This document shows positions 1-8,488 of a stretch of DNA of 64,000 nt, piece after piece (the first letter of the stretch is position 1; each line of letters begins with the position of its first letter). The translations under genes and the position numbers were made by a program. The notes beneath the pieces were generated by a model. That model was not told the DNA's origin. It searched no databases and saw only the letters and a program-made list of their open reading frames with translations. Source of the DNA: Roseovarius gahaiensis (GTDB taxonomy: Bacteria > Pseudomonadota > Alphaproteobacteria > Rhodobacterales > Rhodobacteraceae); contig NZ_JAAORB010000006.1 of NCBI RefSeq assembly GCF_011601345.1, forward strand, positions 1 through 64,000. The letters run 5' to 3'.

Positions 1-583
1 TATATGCCTCAAAAGCATGGAATCACAAAGCAAGCATCATGGGAATCCTGAATCTGATCAGGGGCGACACGCTCTAAACTCAACTTCTGGATCATTCAGT
101 CTGTGAAAAAGGCGGTTTATAACGTAATGCTCCCATCGCTTGCTCGACAGCTTTGATAGCGACCTCAAAATGTAATCTGATTTACTCAATGGATTCCCTC
201 ACTCTTCTTCCCGCATTCACACGATTTACCCTGCCGTAGCAGGAATCGTGAAGCAAGCATGAGTGACCGTTTAGGGTTCGAACCTGCGTTGCGGCGGCGC
301 TGCGCCAAGCCCGATTTCGGGGCGGCCTGAGTATCGGTTTCCAACTTCCCACCTTGGATTGCTCGCTGTGGCGGTGAAGGTCAGCTGTCGGCCCGGCCTG
401 AAGGCGGTGCCATCCAATGCAGGTGCGGAACGAATGTCCATTTTGGGGCTGACAGCCGTCATCTGACACTTTCAATTGGGCATTCTAGTCAAGCCGGGCC
501 GCCTGAGCGGCAGGGAGCAGAGTTTGCAAAACCCGGTACCATTAGGACCCAGGCCGGTGCCCTCCTGCAAGGCCGCAAGGGGA
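1..583. other. Left-edge region without a supported gene
   Basis: No reading frame here shows a recognisable domain. The first 180 bases are more AT-rich than the following genes. Positions 240-580 are GC-rich and open in several minus-strand frames (about 60-97 codons), with arginine/tryptophan-rich translations typical of non-coding GC-rich DNA or a decayed repeat. A 10-bp palindrome GGTTCGAACC lies at 275-284 but has no tRNA cloverleaf around it. A short plus-strand frame at 4-48 could be the tail of something broken; this cannot be decided from the sequence alone. Confidence 0.5.
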
Positions 584-1630
584 TCAAACGCCTGATTTCT
601 CACGCGCGTCACCTCGGCGGATTGCCCGCAACCTTGCGACCCTCTGCAAATCCTCGACCTCATCATTCTCATCGACAATTTCGGTCCCTAGCAACGTTTC
701 TATGACGTCTTCCATGGTCACAAGGCCAGCCGTTCCACCATATTCATCTTCGACAAGTGCAATATGCGCCTCATTCTCCATGAGCAGATCGAACAACGTA
801 TCGAGGTCGGTTTTTTCCGGAATACGTTGAATATCGCGCGTGAAGTCCGAAGCGGTCTTGTTCTTCCCATCGCGCAAACCGGCCAGAAAAAGCTCGCGCG
901 TCAGCACGAATCCTTTGACGTCATCGATGTTTTCGCCGGTGACAATATAGCGAGAGACCGGAAACGTGTCTCTGCATCCGACAAAGGCGCTGACAGTTTC
1001 ATCAGCGCCAAGATGTTCGATGACCGTGCGCGGCGTCATGATTTCGTTAGCGGATATCTCCGACAGTCGAAACAGGTTGGTCACAACGCGCGTTTCATCT
1101 TCCTCGACCACTCCGAGACGCTGGCCCGCGGTTGTCAGCGCCGTGATCTCGTGACGCGATACCTCTGCGTGACGCTTACCGCCTGTCAGCAGCCGTGTTA
1201 TCGCCTGGCTCATCCAGACCAAGGGCAACTGAATGATGATCAGCCAAGGCAGCACCCGAACAGCGAAGGGTGCAAGACCGCGCCAATAGGTTGCGCCAAG
1301 GGTCTTGGGAATGATTTCTGACAGGACGAGAATACCGAACGTCAACACTGCAGAGAAGATGCCCACGCCGGCATCATTAAACACGACAGCAGCCTGCGCC
1401 CCTGCCCCTGTCGCGCCAACGGTATGTGCGATCGTGTTGAGCGAAAGGATCGCGGAGAGAGGGCGTTCGACATCCGCCCGCAACGCCCTGAGACTTTTGG
1501 CAAGTCGCGGCTGTTCCTCCTCGGCGGCTTCGACAAAGGATGGCGTGATCGATAACAGGACCGCTTCGAGGATGGAGCAAAGAAACGACACCCCGATCGC
1601 CAAGAGCACAAAGATAATCAGCAAGGTCAT
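584..1630 (-). CDS. CNNM (DUF21) transmembrane protein with CBS pair
   Basis: 348-aa membrane protein of the CNNM/CorB-CorC family, whose members are linked to magnesium transport or efflux. Residues 1-180 form the DUF21 membrane domain: several hydrophobic segments, and the N-terminal pattern LEAVLLSIT typical of this family. A first CBS motif opens near MTPRTVIEHL (about residue 195) and the second ends at EDEYGGTAGLVTMEDVIE (about 290), so a nucleotide-binding CBS pair is present. The usual C-terminal CorC_HlyC domain is absent; the protein ends in a short basic tail. ATG at 1630 is chosen; an adjacent GTG at 1633 is possible. It lies 170 bases downstream of rimM on the same strand. Transport function is inferred from the family only. 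Confidence 0.85.
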   Translation of the reverse strand: MTLLIIFVLLAIGVSFLCSILEAVLLSITPSFVEAAEEEQPRLAKSLRALRADVERPLSAILSLNTIAHTVGATGAGAQAAVVFNDAGVGIFSAVLTFGILVLSEIIPKTLGATYWRGLAPFAVRVLPWLIIIQLPLVWMSQAITRLLTGGKRHAEVSRHEITALTTAGQRLGVVEEDETRVVTNLFRLSEISANEIMTPRTVIEHLGADETVSAFVGCRDTFPVSRYIVTGENIDDVKGFVLTRELFLAGLRDGKNKTASDFTRDIQRIPEKTDLDTLFDLLMENEAHIALVEDEYGGTAGLVTMEDVIETLLGTEIVDENDEVEDLQRVARLRAIRRGDAREKSGV

Positions 1631-1800
1631 CACGGTGTCTTTCGTTTTCTCGGTTCAATACTGATCAACTATAGCACGCTGCGCCCCATTCCAAGGACCG
1701 CTCCGGGCTGAAAGCCGTGATCGGACCTTTCCACTCGGAAAACTTGCCCCCAGACCTCAAGCTTGCCGCCGCACGGGCATCTTGCGTCAGGTGCAGAACA

Positions 1801-2313
1801 CTAGAACAAGCCTTCGGGCGGATCGGCTACGATCCGCCCCGAGGCCAGATCGACCGTTGGAACGGCGTCGCGTGTGAATGGCAGCAGCACCGTGGCTTTC
1901 AACGCAGGCCCGTGGATTTCCAGCAAATCGCCGGCCCCGTGGTTCAGCACGGCCTTGACGCGACCCAATGGCGCGCCGCCGGTGTCGAACACCTCCAGCC
2001 CGATCAGATCCGCGTGATAAAACTCGTCATCCGGCAGGCTGGGCAGACGGTCCCGCTCGGCGTATAGGCGCACACCGCGCAAGGCGTCGGCCTGCTCCTT
2101 GGTGGCCACGCCCGATAGCCGGGCCACCAATGCCCCCTTGGCGGGTTGCCCGCTCAGCGTGATCTCGAAGCTCAGTGCGCGGTCCTCGCTTTCCAGTGGG
2201 CCATAGGCGGCGATATCCTCGGGCGTGGCTGTGAAACTTTTCAACCGCACCTCGCCTTTCACACCGAATGACCCGGAAATCGCCCCAAGGCAAATACGGC
2301 TGTCGTCGCTCAT
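1801..2313 (-). CDS. rimM: Ribosome maturation factor RimM
   Basis: 170-aa 30S maturation factor that binds ribosomal protein S19 and assists late assembly of the 30S head. The N-terminal RimM signature is clear ([15 protein letters not shown]), and the PRC-barrel half follows ([13 protein letters not shown], then GAGDLLEI and [14 protein letters not shown]). The start at 2313 is set by an AAGGAGAA Shine-Dalgarno (about 2321-2328) and by an ATGA overlap with the stop of the 47-aa peptide upstream; six more codons could be read but would ignore that site. It lies in the ffh-rpsP transcription unit, but trmD and rplS, its usual partners, do not follow; the next gene is the CNNM protein. Confidence 0.95.
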   Translation of the reverse strand: MSDDSRICLGAISGSFGVKGEVRLKSFTATPEDIAAYGPLESEDRALSFEITLSGQPAKGALVARLSGVATKEQADALRGVRLYAERDRLPSLPDDEFYHADLIGLEVFDTGGAPLGRVKAVLNHGAGDLLEIHGPALKATVLLPFTRDAVPTVDLASGRIVADPPEGLF

Positions 2314-2453
2314 TGTGGTTCTCCTTGGCAAAGACCGTCGGCCAATGTGCCGCCTGCCGCTGTGCAGCGATCAAGCTGCTGATACCGTTCAAAGAATATA
2401 CCGGCCAAAAAGACAACCGCCAGCAAGATCAGGGTGCGAATGGGCCGAAACAT
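2310..2453 (-). CDS. 47-aa single-pass membrane peptide, function unknown
   Basis: Small gene between bluB and rimM. It starts at ATG 2453, four bases after the bluB stop, and its TGA overlaps the rimM ATG (ATGA). The peptide begins [20 protein letters not shown]: two basic residues, one membrane helix of about 16 residues, then [10 protein letters not shown] and a short tail with a second cysteine. The spacing and overlaps on both sides indicate real translation coupled to rimM. The helix followed by two cysteines (in DRC and LCQ) suggests an inner-membrane peptide with its C-terminus in the periplasm, possibly disulfide-bonded. I do not recognise a function. Confidence 0.75.
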   Translation of the reverse strand: MFRPIRTLILLAVVFLAGIFFERYQQLDRCTAAGGTLADGLCQGEPQ

Positions 2454-2457
2454 CAAG

Positions 2458-3087
2458 CTACCTCGTTTCAAGGGGCAAATGCCCGCGCCGTACTTCCCAG
2501 CCTTCGTGTTCCAGTTCGGGCGCGTCGTTATCGGCCTCGGGCCAGCCAACACAAAGGTACCCAACAAGCTGCCACGTGTCCGGCACATCCAGATCATGCG
2601 ATAACTGCGCAGGATCAAGGATCGAAACCCAACCCACACCCAAACCGTGGGCGCGGGCCATCAGCCAAAACTGAGTGATTGCCCCGACCACCGAATATCG
2701 GCGCATTTCGGGCATGGTTCCAGCGCCCAGACCGGCCCCTTTTTCGGTGCTTTCATCGCAGAAAATGGCCAGGTGAACTGGCGCGATTTCCATGCCGGAC
2801 AGCTTGAGGCGGCTATATAGCTGCGCGCGCTCTCCTTCATAGCCGCCAAGGGCCTGATCGTTTGCTTTAGTAAAATTGTCCAGCGCAGCGGCGCGGGCCT
2901 TGGGGCTGTTGACCCGGATCACGCGCCAAGGCTCGCTTAGCCCCACTGACGGGGCCAGCAAAAAAGTGTCGAGGCACGCGCGCAGCACGGCCTCGTCCAC
3001 CGGGTCGGGGCGGAAGCGGCGCACATCGCGCCGCCACCGCATCAACTCGATCAGGTCGGTCTGGAAATCTGATGAAAACCGCGACAT
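2458..3087 (-). CDS. bluB: 5,6-dimethylbenzimidazole synthase BluB
   Basis: 209-aa flavin-destructase of the nitroreductase fold. BluB uses O2 to fragment FMNH2 and form dimethylbenzimidazole, the lower ligand of cobalamin. Family landmarks are RRDVRRFRPD near residue 20 (containing the Asp that replaces the usual nitroreductase residue), APSVGLSEPWR, GLGAGTMPEMRRYSVV and GLGVGWVSIL, the last carrying the Ser near the FMN ring. Length matches the family. It sits 20 bases after rpsP in the ribosomal operon, away from other cobalamin genes, which are not seen in the window. A GAGG Shine-Dalgarno precedes ATG 3087. A generic nitroreductase is the alternative, but these motifs favour BluB. Confidence 0.9.
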   Translation of the reverse strand: MSRFSSDFQTDLIELMRWRRDVRRFRPDPVDEAVLRACLDTFLLAPSVGLSEPWRVIRVNSPKARAAALDNFTKANDQALGGYEGERAQLYSRLKLSGMEIAPVHLAIFCDESTEKGAGLGAGTMPEMRRYSVVGAITQFWLMARAHGLGVGWVSILDPAQLSHDLDVPDTWQLVGYLCVGWPEADNDAPELEHEGWEVRRGHLPLETR

Positions 3088-3107
3088 GGCCGACCTCGTT
3101 TGCCAGC

Positions 3108-3488
3108 TTATTCTTCGCTGGCGGCCTCTGCTGCGGGGGCAGCGGCAGCTTCAGCAGCTTTCGCGGCTTTCTCTTCGGCGCGTTCTTGGGCTTTCTTGCC
3201 GGGTGTGCCTTTTTTCAGGTTGGCGCGCTCTTTCTTGGGGATGGCACCGGCGGCTTCCAGCATGCGGCTGATCCGGTCGGTCGGCTGTGCGCCGTGATCC
3301 AACCAGTGCTGAACACGCTCCATGTTCATCTTGACGCGATCTTCGCTGTCTTTCGGCAAAAGCGGGTTGTAGGTGCCCAGCTTTTCGATGAAGCGGCCGT
3401 CACGCGGCATGCGCGAGTCGGTTGCGACGATGCGGTAAAACGGGCGCTTTTTGCTGCCGCCGCGGGCGAGACGAATTTTCATGGCCAT
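3108..3488 (-). CDS. rpsP: 30S ribosomal protein S16
   Basis: 126-aa ribosomal protein S16. The core is canonical: [20 protein letters not shown] at the start, then [19 protein letters not shown] and [10 protein letters not shown]. After about residue 85 there is an Ala/Glu/Lys-rich low-complexity tail, common in alphaproteobacterial S16 and absent from the roughly 80-residue E. coli protein. A GGAGATACCCCC leader precedes the ATG. It lies downstream of ffh and the chorismate mutase and upstream of bluB on the same strand, all probably one transcription unit. Confidence 0.97.
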   Translation of the reverse strand: MAMKIRLARGGSKKRPFYRIVATDSRMPRDGRFIEKLGTYNPLLPKDSEDRVKMNMERVQHWLDHGAQPTDRISRMLEAAGAIPKKERANLKKGTPGKKAQERAEEKAAKAAEAAAAPAAEAASEE

Positions 3489-3536
3489 GGGGGTATCTCC
3501 TTTGAATGGCGAGAGTTTGGCAGGGCAAGGCCCACC

Positions 3537-3836
3537 TTACGATTGATGCTTTCGGTGGTGCTGAATAACTTCAGCGATGATGAAGTTCAGAAACTTCTTG
3601 GCGAACTCAGGGTCCAGATCGGCCTGTGCTGCCAATTCTTCAAGCCGTGCGATCTGCGCGGCTTCGCGCGCCGGATCGGACGGGGGAAGGTCGTGATGGG
3701 CCTTCAACTGGCCCACGGATTGGGTGTGCTTGAACCGCTCACCCAAGGTATACACAAGGATCGCGTCCAGCCGGTCGATGCTTTCGCGGTGCTCTTTGAG
3801 CAACTGGGCGGCGCGCAGGGTGGCTTGATCAGTCAA
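3537..3836 (-). CDS. Chorismate mutase (AroQ type)
   Basis: 99-aa all-helical chorismate mutase, converting chorismate to prephenate on the Phe/Tyr pathway. Visible features are helix 1 (KEHRESIDRLDAILVYTLGE), then RFKHTQSVGQLKAHH carrying the conserved Lys, and DPAREAAQIARLEELA in the third helix. The likely start is TTG at 3836, which gives the normal family length and overlaps the stop of the upstream acetyltransferase by 8 bases (an AAAGGG lies about 8 bases before it). A longer frame runs upstream, but its residues come from sequence shared with the upstream gene. It sits between two GNAT genes and rpsP. Confidence 0.88.
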   Translation of the reverse strand: MTDQATLRAAQLLKEHRESIDRLDAILVYTLGERFKHTQSVGQLKAHHDLPPSDPAREAAQIARLEELAAQADLDPEFAKKFLNFIIAEVIQHHRKHQS

Positions 3837-4434
3837 TGGCAAACCCTTTCGGCTTAAACAGCGGATCGCAATAATGATTGATCTCCAACTCGATCCCGTC
3901 ATTCAACTGTCCGGATTTCAGTGTGTCCGGCGACGGATGACGATATACTGCGTCGTTGCCGTCGATGGTTGCGGCGTCACGATCCTTGACCGCCCCCAGA
4001 CGTTCGGCCAGACGGATCGAGTCAAGGTTCTTGGGGTCGATATAGCTGACCGCGCCGTCCCATCCGAGATCCTCGTAGAAATAGCGCCGAGCGGCATGGG
4101 TCGCCTCAAGCGCATAGCCATGGCCGGCCTTGTCGGGCCAGATGATCCAAGCCAGTTCCCGTTCGGGCCACGCCGCGGGAAACCAGCCACCGGCCATGCC
4201 ATAGGTTTCTTGGGTCTGCTTGTCATGGATCATCCACATGCCGTAACCGCGAATGTTCCAATGGCCGATCTCGGCGGCATAAAGCATCCATGCTTCGTAA
4301 GCGTTCAGCGGCCCGCCCATAAAGCGTGACCGATAAGACGAAAACGTGGCCTTGAAATCGGGGTAATCCCCGGCCTCGGGGCCGCGCAGCACAAGACGCC
4401 GGGTTTCGATGGTGGGTATCCGTGTTGCAGGCAT
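3829..4434 (-). CDS. GNAT family N-acetyltransferase (RimJ/RimL-like), copy 1
   Basis: 201-aa acetyltransferase of the RimJ/RimL (Acetyltransf_3) type. It starts with the usual IETRRLVLRGPEAGDYPDF strand/helix, has a central GHWNIRGYGMW segment, and the acetyl-CoA region reads HGYALEATHAARRYFYEDLG followed by NLDSIRLAERLGA. Its ATG overlaps the stop of the preceding acetyltransferase (ATGA at 4433-4436). The two share order and motifs, pointing to an ancient tandem duplication. Substrate unknown; proximity to rpsP and ffh makes a ribosomal or other protein N-terminus possible, but that is only inference. Confidence 0.85.
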   Translation of the reverse strand: MPATRIPTIETRRLVLRGPEAGDYPDFKATFSSYRSRFMGGPLNAYEAWMLYAAEIGHWNIRGYGMWMIHDKQTQETYGMAGGWFPAAWPERELAWIIWPDKAGHGYALEATHAARRYFYEDLGWDGAVSYIDPKNLDSIRLAERLGAVKDRDAATIDGNDAVYRHPSPDTLKSGQLNDGIELEINHYCDPLFKPKGFAID

Positions 4435-4997
4435 CAGGCGTAAGCCTCCACCGATCCGTCATCGTCGCGGCCTTCGGCCATGTCGGGGCCGGGGTGCCGA
4501 TACAGCAAGTCACGCCCCATATGCAGGTTGTCATATTCACGTTCGAACCACGCCCCTAACCGTTCGGCCAGCGCGATAGACCGCAGGTTGCCCGGCACGA
4601 TGTTCGAGGTCAGGGTGGTGAACCCAAGGTCGTCATAGGCATAGCGGCGCACGCGTTGCGCGGCCTCATGGGCAATGCTGCGCCCCTCGAACCCGTTGAA
4701 CACGACCCAACCGATTTCCGGCTCGGGCCAGCCTTCGGGGTTCCAGATGCCGCAGATCCCGGCAGTTTCGCCGCTGTCTTTCATCTCGATCGCAAAATAC
4801 CCGTAGCCGTGAATGTGCCAATGGCCCACATTCAGCGCAAACCAGCGCCATGCCTCGCCCCGGTTGGGCGCGGCGCCGAATCCGGCGGCGCGGTCCTGAT
4901 CCAGCAAAAAGGCGATCATCGGCTCGATGTCGCGCGCCTCGGGGCTGCGCAGGATCAAGCGGCTGGTTTCAAGGGTGGGGGCGTTGGTCAACGGCAT
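4434..4997 (-). CDS. GNAT family N-acetyltransferase (RimJ/RimL-like), copy 2
   Basis: 187-aa acetyltransferase related to its downstream neighbour. Parallel motifs are LETSRLILRSPEARDIEPM, GHWHIHGYGYFAIE, GRSIAHEAAQRVRRYAYDDL and NLRSIALAERLGAWFE. It starts seven bases after the ffh stop and ends in an ATGA overlap with the next gene, so it is translationally embedded in the ffh operon. Substrate unknown. Conserved residues are limited to the acetyl-CoA-binding core, as is usual for the family. Confidence 0.85.
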   Translation of the reverse strand: MPLTNAPTLETSRLILRSPEARDIEPMIAFLLDQDRAAGFGAAPNRGEAWRWFALNVGHWHIHGYGYFAIEMKDSGETAGICGIWNPEGWPEPEIGWVVFNGFEGRSIAHEAAQRVRRYAYDDLGFTTLTSNIVPGNLRSIALAERLGAWFEREYDNLHMGRDLLYRHPGPDMAEGRDDDGSVEAYA

Positions 4998-5004
4998 GTG
5001 GGTG

Positions 5005-6498
5005 TCACTTCTTCTTGCCGAAACCGCTTAGGCCGGGGGGCAGGCCACCGCCACCACCTAGCCCGGGCAATCCGCCGCCCATTTGCTTGGCGGCCTGTTC
5101 TAGCGCCTTGGGGTCCATGCCTTGCATGTCCTCGGGGCTGGGGCCGCCTTTGCCGAACATACCTTTCATGGCCTGTTTCAGCATCCCGCCTTTGCCCATC
5201 TTGCCCATCTTCTTCATCATGTCGCCCATTTGGCGCTGCATCTTCAGAAGTTTGTTCAATTCCGACACTTCCAGCCCGGCGCCCTTGGCGATCCGTTTTT
5301 TTCGGCTGGCTTGCAGCAGCTTGGGGTTAGCGCGTTCTTTTTTCGTCATCGACTGGATCAACGCGATCTGGCGGGTGATGATCTTGTCGTCGATCCCGGC
5401 ACCTTCCATCTGCTTGGCCATCTTGCCCATGCCGGGCATCATGCCCATGAAGCCTTCCATGCCGCCCATTTTCTGCATCTGTTCCAGCTGCATCTTGAGG
5501 TCGTTCATATTGAACTGACCCTTCTGGAAGCGCTTCATCATACGCTCGGCCTGCTCGGCCTCCAGCGTGTCTTGCGCCTTTTCCACAAGGCTGACGATGT
5601 CGCCCATGCCCAGAATGCGGCCTGCGATCCGCTCGGGCTCGAAGGTTTCGATGGCGTCCATTTTTTCGCCAAGGCCGACGAAACGGATGGGCTTGCCGGT
5701 GACCGAGCGCATCGACAATGCGGCACCGCCGCGCCCGTCGCCGTCCATCCGGGTCAGGACAACGCCGGTGACGCCGATCTTGTCGTCAAACTCTTCGGCG
5801 ACATTGACCGCGTCTTGGCCGGTCAGACCATCTACCACCAGCAGCGTTTCACGGGGGTTGGCCACATCGCGCACGGCGGCGGCCTGCGCGATCAATTCCT
5901 GATCAATGTGCAACCGGCCCGCAGTATCTAGCATGTAAACGTCATAGCCGCCAAGGCTGGCCTGCGTCTTGGCGCGTTTGGCAATCGCCACGGGGTCTTC
6001 GCCCTTGACGATGGGCAGGGTATCGACGCCGATCTGCTTGCCCAAAATCTCAAGCTGTTCCATGGCCGCCGGGCGGTTGACGTCCAGCGATGCCATCAGC
6101 ACGCGCTTGCCCTCGCGTTCGTGCAGGCGCTTGGCCAGCTTCGCGGTGGTCGTCGTTTTACCTGAGCCTTGAAGCCCGACCATCAGGATGGGGGCGGGCG
6201 GATTGTCGATCTTCAGCGCGCCGGGGTCGCCTTCGCCGCTGAGGGTTTCGACCAGCGCATCATGCACGATCTTGACGACCTGCTGGCCCGGTGTGACCGA
6301 TTTTGTCACCGCTTGACCTGTGGCCTTATCCTGAACCTTCTTAATAAAGGCCCGCGCCACCGGCAGCGATACGTCCGCTTCCAGCAGGGCAACACGCACC
6401 TCGCGCAGCGCGGCTTTGACATCGTCCTCGGACAGCGCGCCCTGTTTGGTCAGGCGGTCCAGAACACCAGACAGGCGGTCTGATAGATTTTCAAACAT
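5005..6498 (-). CDS. ffh: Signal recognition particle protein Ffh (SRP54)
   Basis: 497-aa SRP GTPase that recognises signal peptides on ribosomes and hands them to FtsY with the SRP RNA. Domain order: N helical bundle (residues 1-90), G domain with P-loop GLQGSGKTTTTAKL, DTAGR (G3) and TRMDGDGRGGAAL (about 100-295), then the methionine-rich M domain (from about 320). The C-terminus is an unusually Gly/Pro-rich tail ending in KKK. It appears to be the first gene of the minus-strand operon running to rimM. Start by alignment of MFENLSDRLSGVLDRL with the family. Confidence 0.98.
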   Translation of the reverse strand: MFENLSDRLSGVLDRLTKQGALSEDDVKAALREVRVALLEADVSLPVARAFIKKVQDKATGQAVTKSVTPGQQVVKIVHDALVETLSGEGDPGALKIDNPPAPILMVGLQGSGKTTTTAKLAKRLHEREGKRVLMASLDVNRPAAMEQLEILGKQIGVDTLPIVKGEDPVAIAKRAKTQASLGGYDVYMLDTAGRLHIDQELIAQAAAVRDVANPRETLLVVDGLTGQDAVNVAEEFDDKIGVTGVVLTRMDGDGRGGAALSMRSVTGKPIRFVGLGEKMDAIETFEPERIAGRILGMGDIVSLVEKAQDTLEAEQAERMMKRFQKGQFNMNDLKMQLEQMQKMGGMEGFMGMMPGMGKMAKQMEGAGIDDKIITRQIALIQSMTKKERANPKLLQASRKKRIAKGAGLEVSELNKLLKMQRQMGDMMKKMGKMGKGGMLKQAMKGMFGKGGPSPEDMQGMDPKALEQAAKQMGGGLPGLGGGGGLPPGLSGFGKKK

Positions 6499-6869
6499 GC
6501 CAAGCGCTCCTTGTGCTCGCCCGTTGCGTTACGGCCCAAGGTAAGTAGGGCCTGCCCAAATGCCAATCTCCCCCGTGGGCGAAACTCGCTGACGGGGGGC
6601 GATCCCGGCCTGTGGCCATGGGACCGGAAGCGTGACAGACTTCCGGAGGTTTTCGAAGGCATTACTGCGCATGCGGGGCAGAGTCAACATGCGCTGGTAT
6701 AGGCGCGGTCAACGGCGGGGCTTTGGTGGTGCGAAGATCCTGCCCGGCGGCCATTTAGCGCTTTCTGGCGTCAAACGGCCTCCGTGAGAATGCAACGCCC
6801 CGACTGATCTGACACATGTATCAGGCGAGGCCCGCATTCCCACCACGCCAGACCAAGACGGGCTTGGCG
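6499..6869. other. Intergenic region between ffh and azoR, with a hairpin
   Basis: No supported gene. A perfect 7-bp inverted repeat (CCGGAAG, 9-base loop, CTTCCGG) lies at 6624-6646, about 126 bases upstream of the ffh start. It could be an end structure for azoR or part of the ffh leader. The ffh promoter must lie here, but no confident -35/-10 pair is visible. Confidence 0.45.
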
Positions 6870-7460
6870 TTATGCCGCCAGTGTCAATTCTTCGATCTGG
6901 CCCGAGGCTTTGGCAAGGCTGGTTTCAGCATCCAGCGCCATCTGATCGGCCGCCACCAGCGTCACGTCGGTCATGCCAACAAAACCCAGGATGTGGCGCA
7001 TATACGTGCTGGCAAAGTCGATCTCGGAGCCGGCGCCGGTGCCGCCAGAGGCCATCGCAAGGATGACGCGTTTGCCGTGGATCAGGCCTTCGGGACCGTT
7101 TTCCGTATAGCGGAAGGTTACACCGGCCCGCGCCACATGGTCGATCCATGCCTTGAGCGCGGCGGGCGGTGCAAAGTTGTAGACAGGCAAGCCGATGACG
7201 AGGGTGTCGGCTTGGGTAACCTCGTTTATCAGTGCATCGGACAGAGCCAGCTCCGCCGCCTGTTCTGGGCTGCGCTGATCGGCGGGTGTGAAGTTGGCGG
7301 CAATCCAGGCATCGGTCAGTTGTGGAACCGGGGTTTTTGCCAGATCGCGGCGGATCACCTGTGCTTCGGGCCAGCGGCTGACAATTTTCGATGTCAGATC
7401 GCGTGTGACCGAATCGGACAGGCGCGGGGATGCGTCAAGGTGCAGGATCGTGTTGGTCAT
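6870..7460 (-). CDS. azoR: FMN-dependent NADH-azoreductase AzoR
   Basis: 196-aa flavodoxin-like quinone/azo reductase that uses NADH and FMN to reduce quinones and azo bonds, protecting against electrophilic quinone stress. Features are ILHLDASPRLSDSVTRDL (phosphate loop for FMN), VIGLPVYNFAPPAALKAWID (the conserved PMYNF-type motif), GVTFRYTENGPEGL and ILAMASGG. ATG 7460 has GGAGA a few bases upstream; an in-frame extension of 20 codons is not supported. It is divergent from a LysR-type gene 115 bases away, the usual arrangement for LysR control of a reductase. Confidence 0.93.
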   Translation of the reverse strand: MTNTILHLDASPRLSDSVTRDLTSKIVSRWPEAQVIRRDLAKTPVPQLTDAWIAANFTPADQRSPEQAAELALSDALINEVTQADTLVIGLPVYNFAPPAALKAWIDHVARAGVTFRYTENGPEGLIHGKRVILAMASGGTGAGSEIDFASTYMRHILGFVGMTDVTLVAADQMALDAETSLAKASGQIEELTLAA

Positions 7461-7531
7461 GGAAGTCTCCGTGATGGGTAAACTGGACTCTCCAATTACT
7501 TCGTGCCTTTTCAAACGCAACCCGACGTGGG

Positions 7532-7546
7532 AAACATCAGGTGTTT
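7532..7546. promoter_or_regulatory. Candidate LysR operator between azoR and the LysR gene
   Basis: Perfect inverted repeat AAACA-TCAGG-TGTTT, 15 bp, about 30 bases upstream of the LysR start and 70 upstream of azoR. The position in a short divergent intergenic region fits a LysR-family site. The assignment is inference from location and symmetry only. Confidence 0.35.
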
Positions 7547-7575
7547 AGATTTGCACAGAAGGTGGGCGGCCTGTC

Positions 7576-8462
7576 ATGGATAACTGGGATGAAATTCGCA
7601 CGGCTTTCAATGTCGCACGTGTGGGCACCGTCAGCGGTGCCGCCGATGTTCTGGGCGTGCACCACGCCACTGTGATCCGCCATATCGACGCGCTAGAGGA
7701 TCGCTTGGGCGTCAAGCTGTTTCAACGCCATGCCCGCGGCTACACCCCGACCGAGGCCGGTCAGGATCTTTTGCGGGTGGCGCAGGCTACGGATGATCAG
7801 TTTGCACAGCTTGCAGGCCGCATCAAAGGCCGTGGCAATGATGTGACCGGCGAGTTGGTTGTGACATCGCTTGGCGGGCTCAGCCATTTGCTGGTGCCGG
7901 TCGTCGCGGAGTTTCAGGCCGGGTATCCGGATCTGGTGGTGCGCTACCTGACCGGCAATCGCCTGTTTCGTCTGGAATACGGCGAGGCGCATGTGGCGGT
8001 TCGCGCAGGTGCGGTGCCCGATCAACCGGATAACGTCGTGCAGCCGTTTTATCAGCAGAAATTCACCCTGTTCGCCAGCGATGGATACGTTGCGCGGCAT
8101 GGCCTGGCCTGCCAAAAGACGAGGCCGATCTGGCGAACCATGTCTTTGGTGGGGCCGACGACCCCGATTCGCGGGCGCCATTTGATCAATGGATGCACCA
8201 GACCATTCCGGCCGGGCGGATCATCTTTCGCAGTGGCGACGTGCACGCGCAGCGCCGGGCGATTTTCGAAGGGGCCGGGATCGGGTTCATGTCGCGCCTT
8301 CAGGCCCGCGAACTGGGTGGCCTGACCGAAGTTCTGGCTCCGCGCGACGAATGGTCGGCGCCGCTGTGGCTGGTCACCCATATGGATTTGCACCGCACGA
8401 CCAAAGTGCAGGCGTTCTTGACCTTTCTGAAAGAGCGCGCCGGACAGTGGGACGATACATAG
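7576..8462 (+). pseudogene. LysR-family regulator interrupted by a frameshift
   Basis: LysR-type regulator split over two frames. Frame 1 (from ATG 7576) encodes the winged-helix domain (AFNVARVGTVSGAADVLGVH, then ALEDRLGVKLFQRHARGYTP) and the first half of the effector domain up to FASDGYVARHG. After an AAAA run at 8114-8117 homology continues in another frame with DEADLANHVFGGADDPD and then WMHQTIPAGRIIF to the stop at 8462. One extra A in that run restores a single protein of about 295 aa, a normal LysR length. Without it, frame 1 runs through unrelated sequence to 8325. It is either a recent pseudogene or a one-base sequence error. Its likely target is the divergent azoR. Confidence 0.85.
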
Positions 8463-8488
8463 GTAGACGTGACCGCAATGCCGCCCGC

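Noticed and set aside
275-284. GGTTCGAACC palindrome resembling a tRNA T-arm
   Set aside because: No acceptor, D-arm or anticodon stem can be paired around it on either strand.
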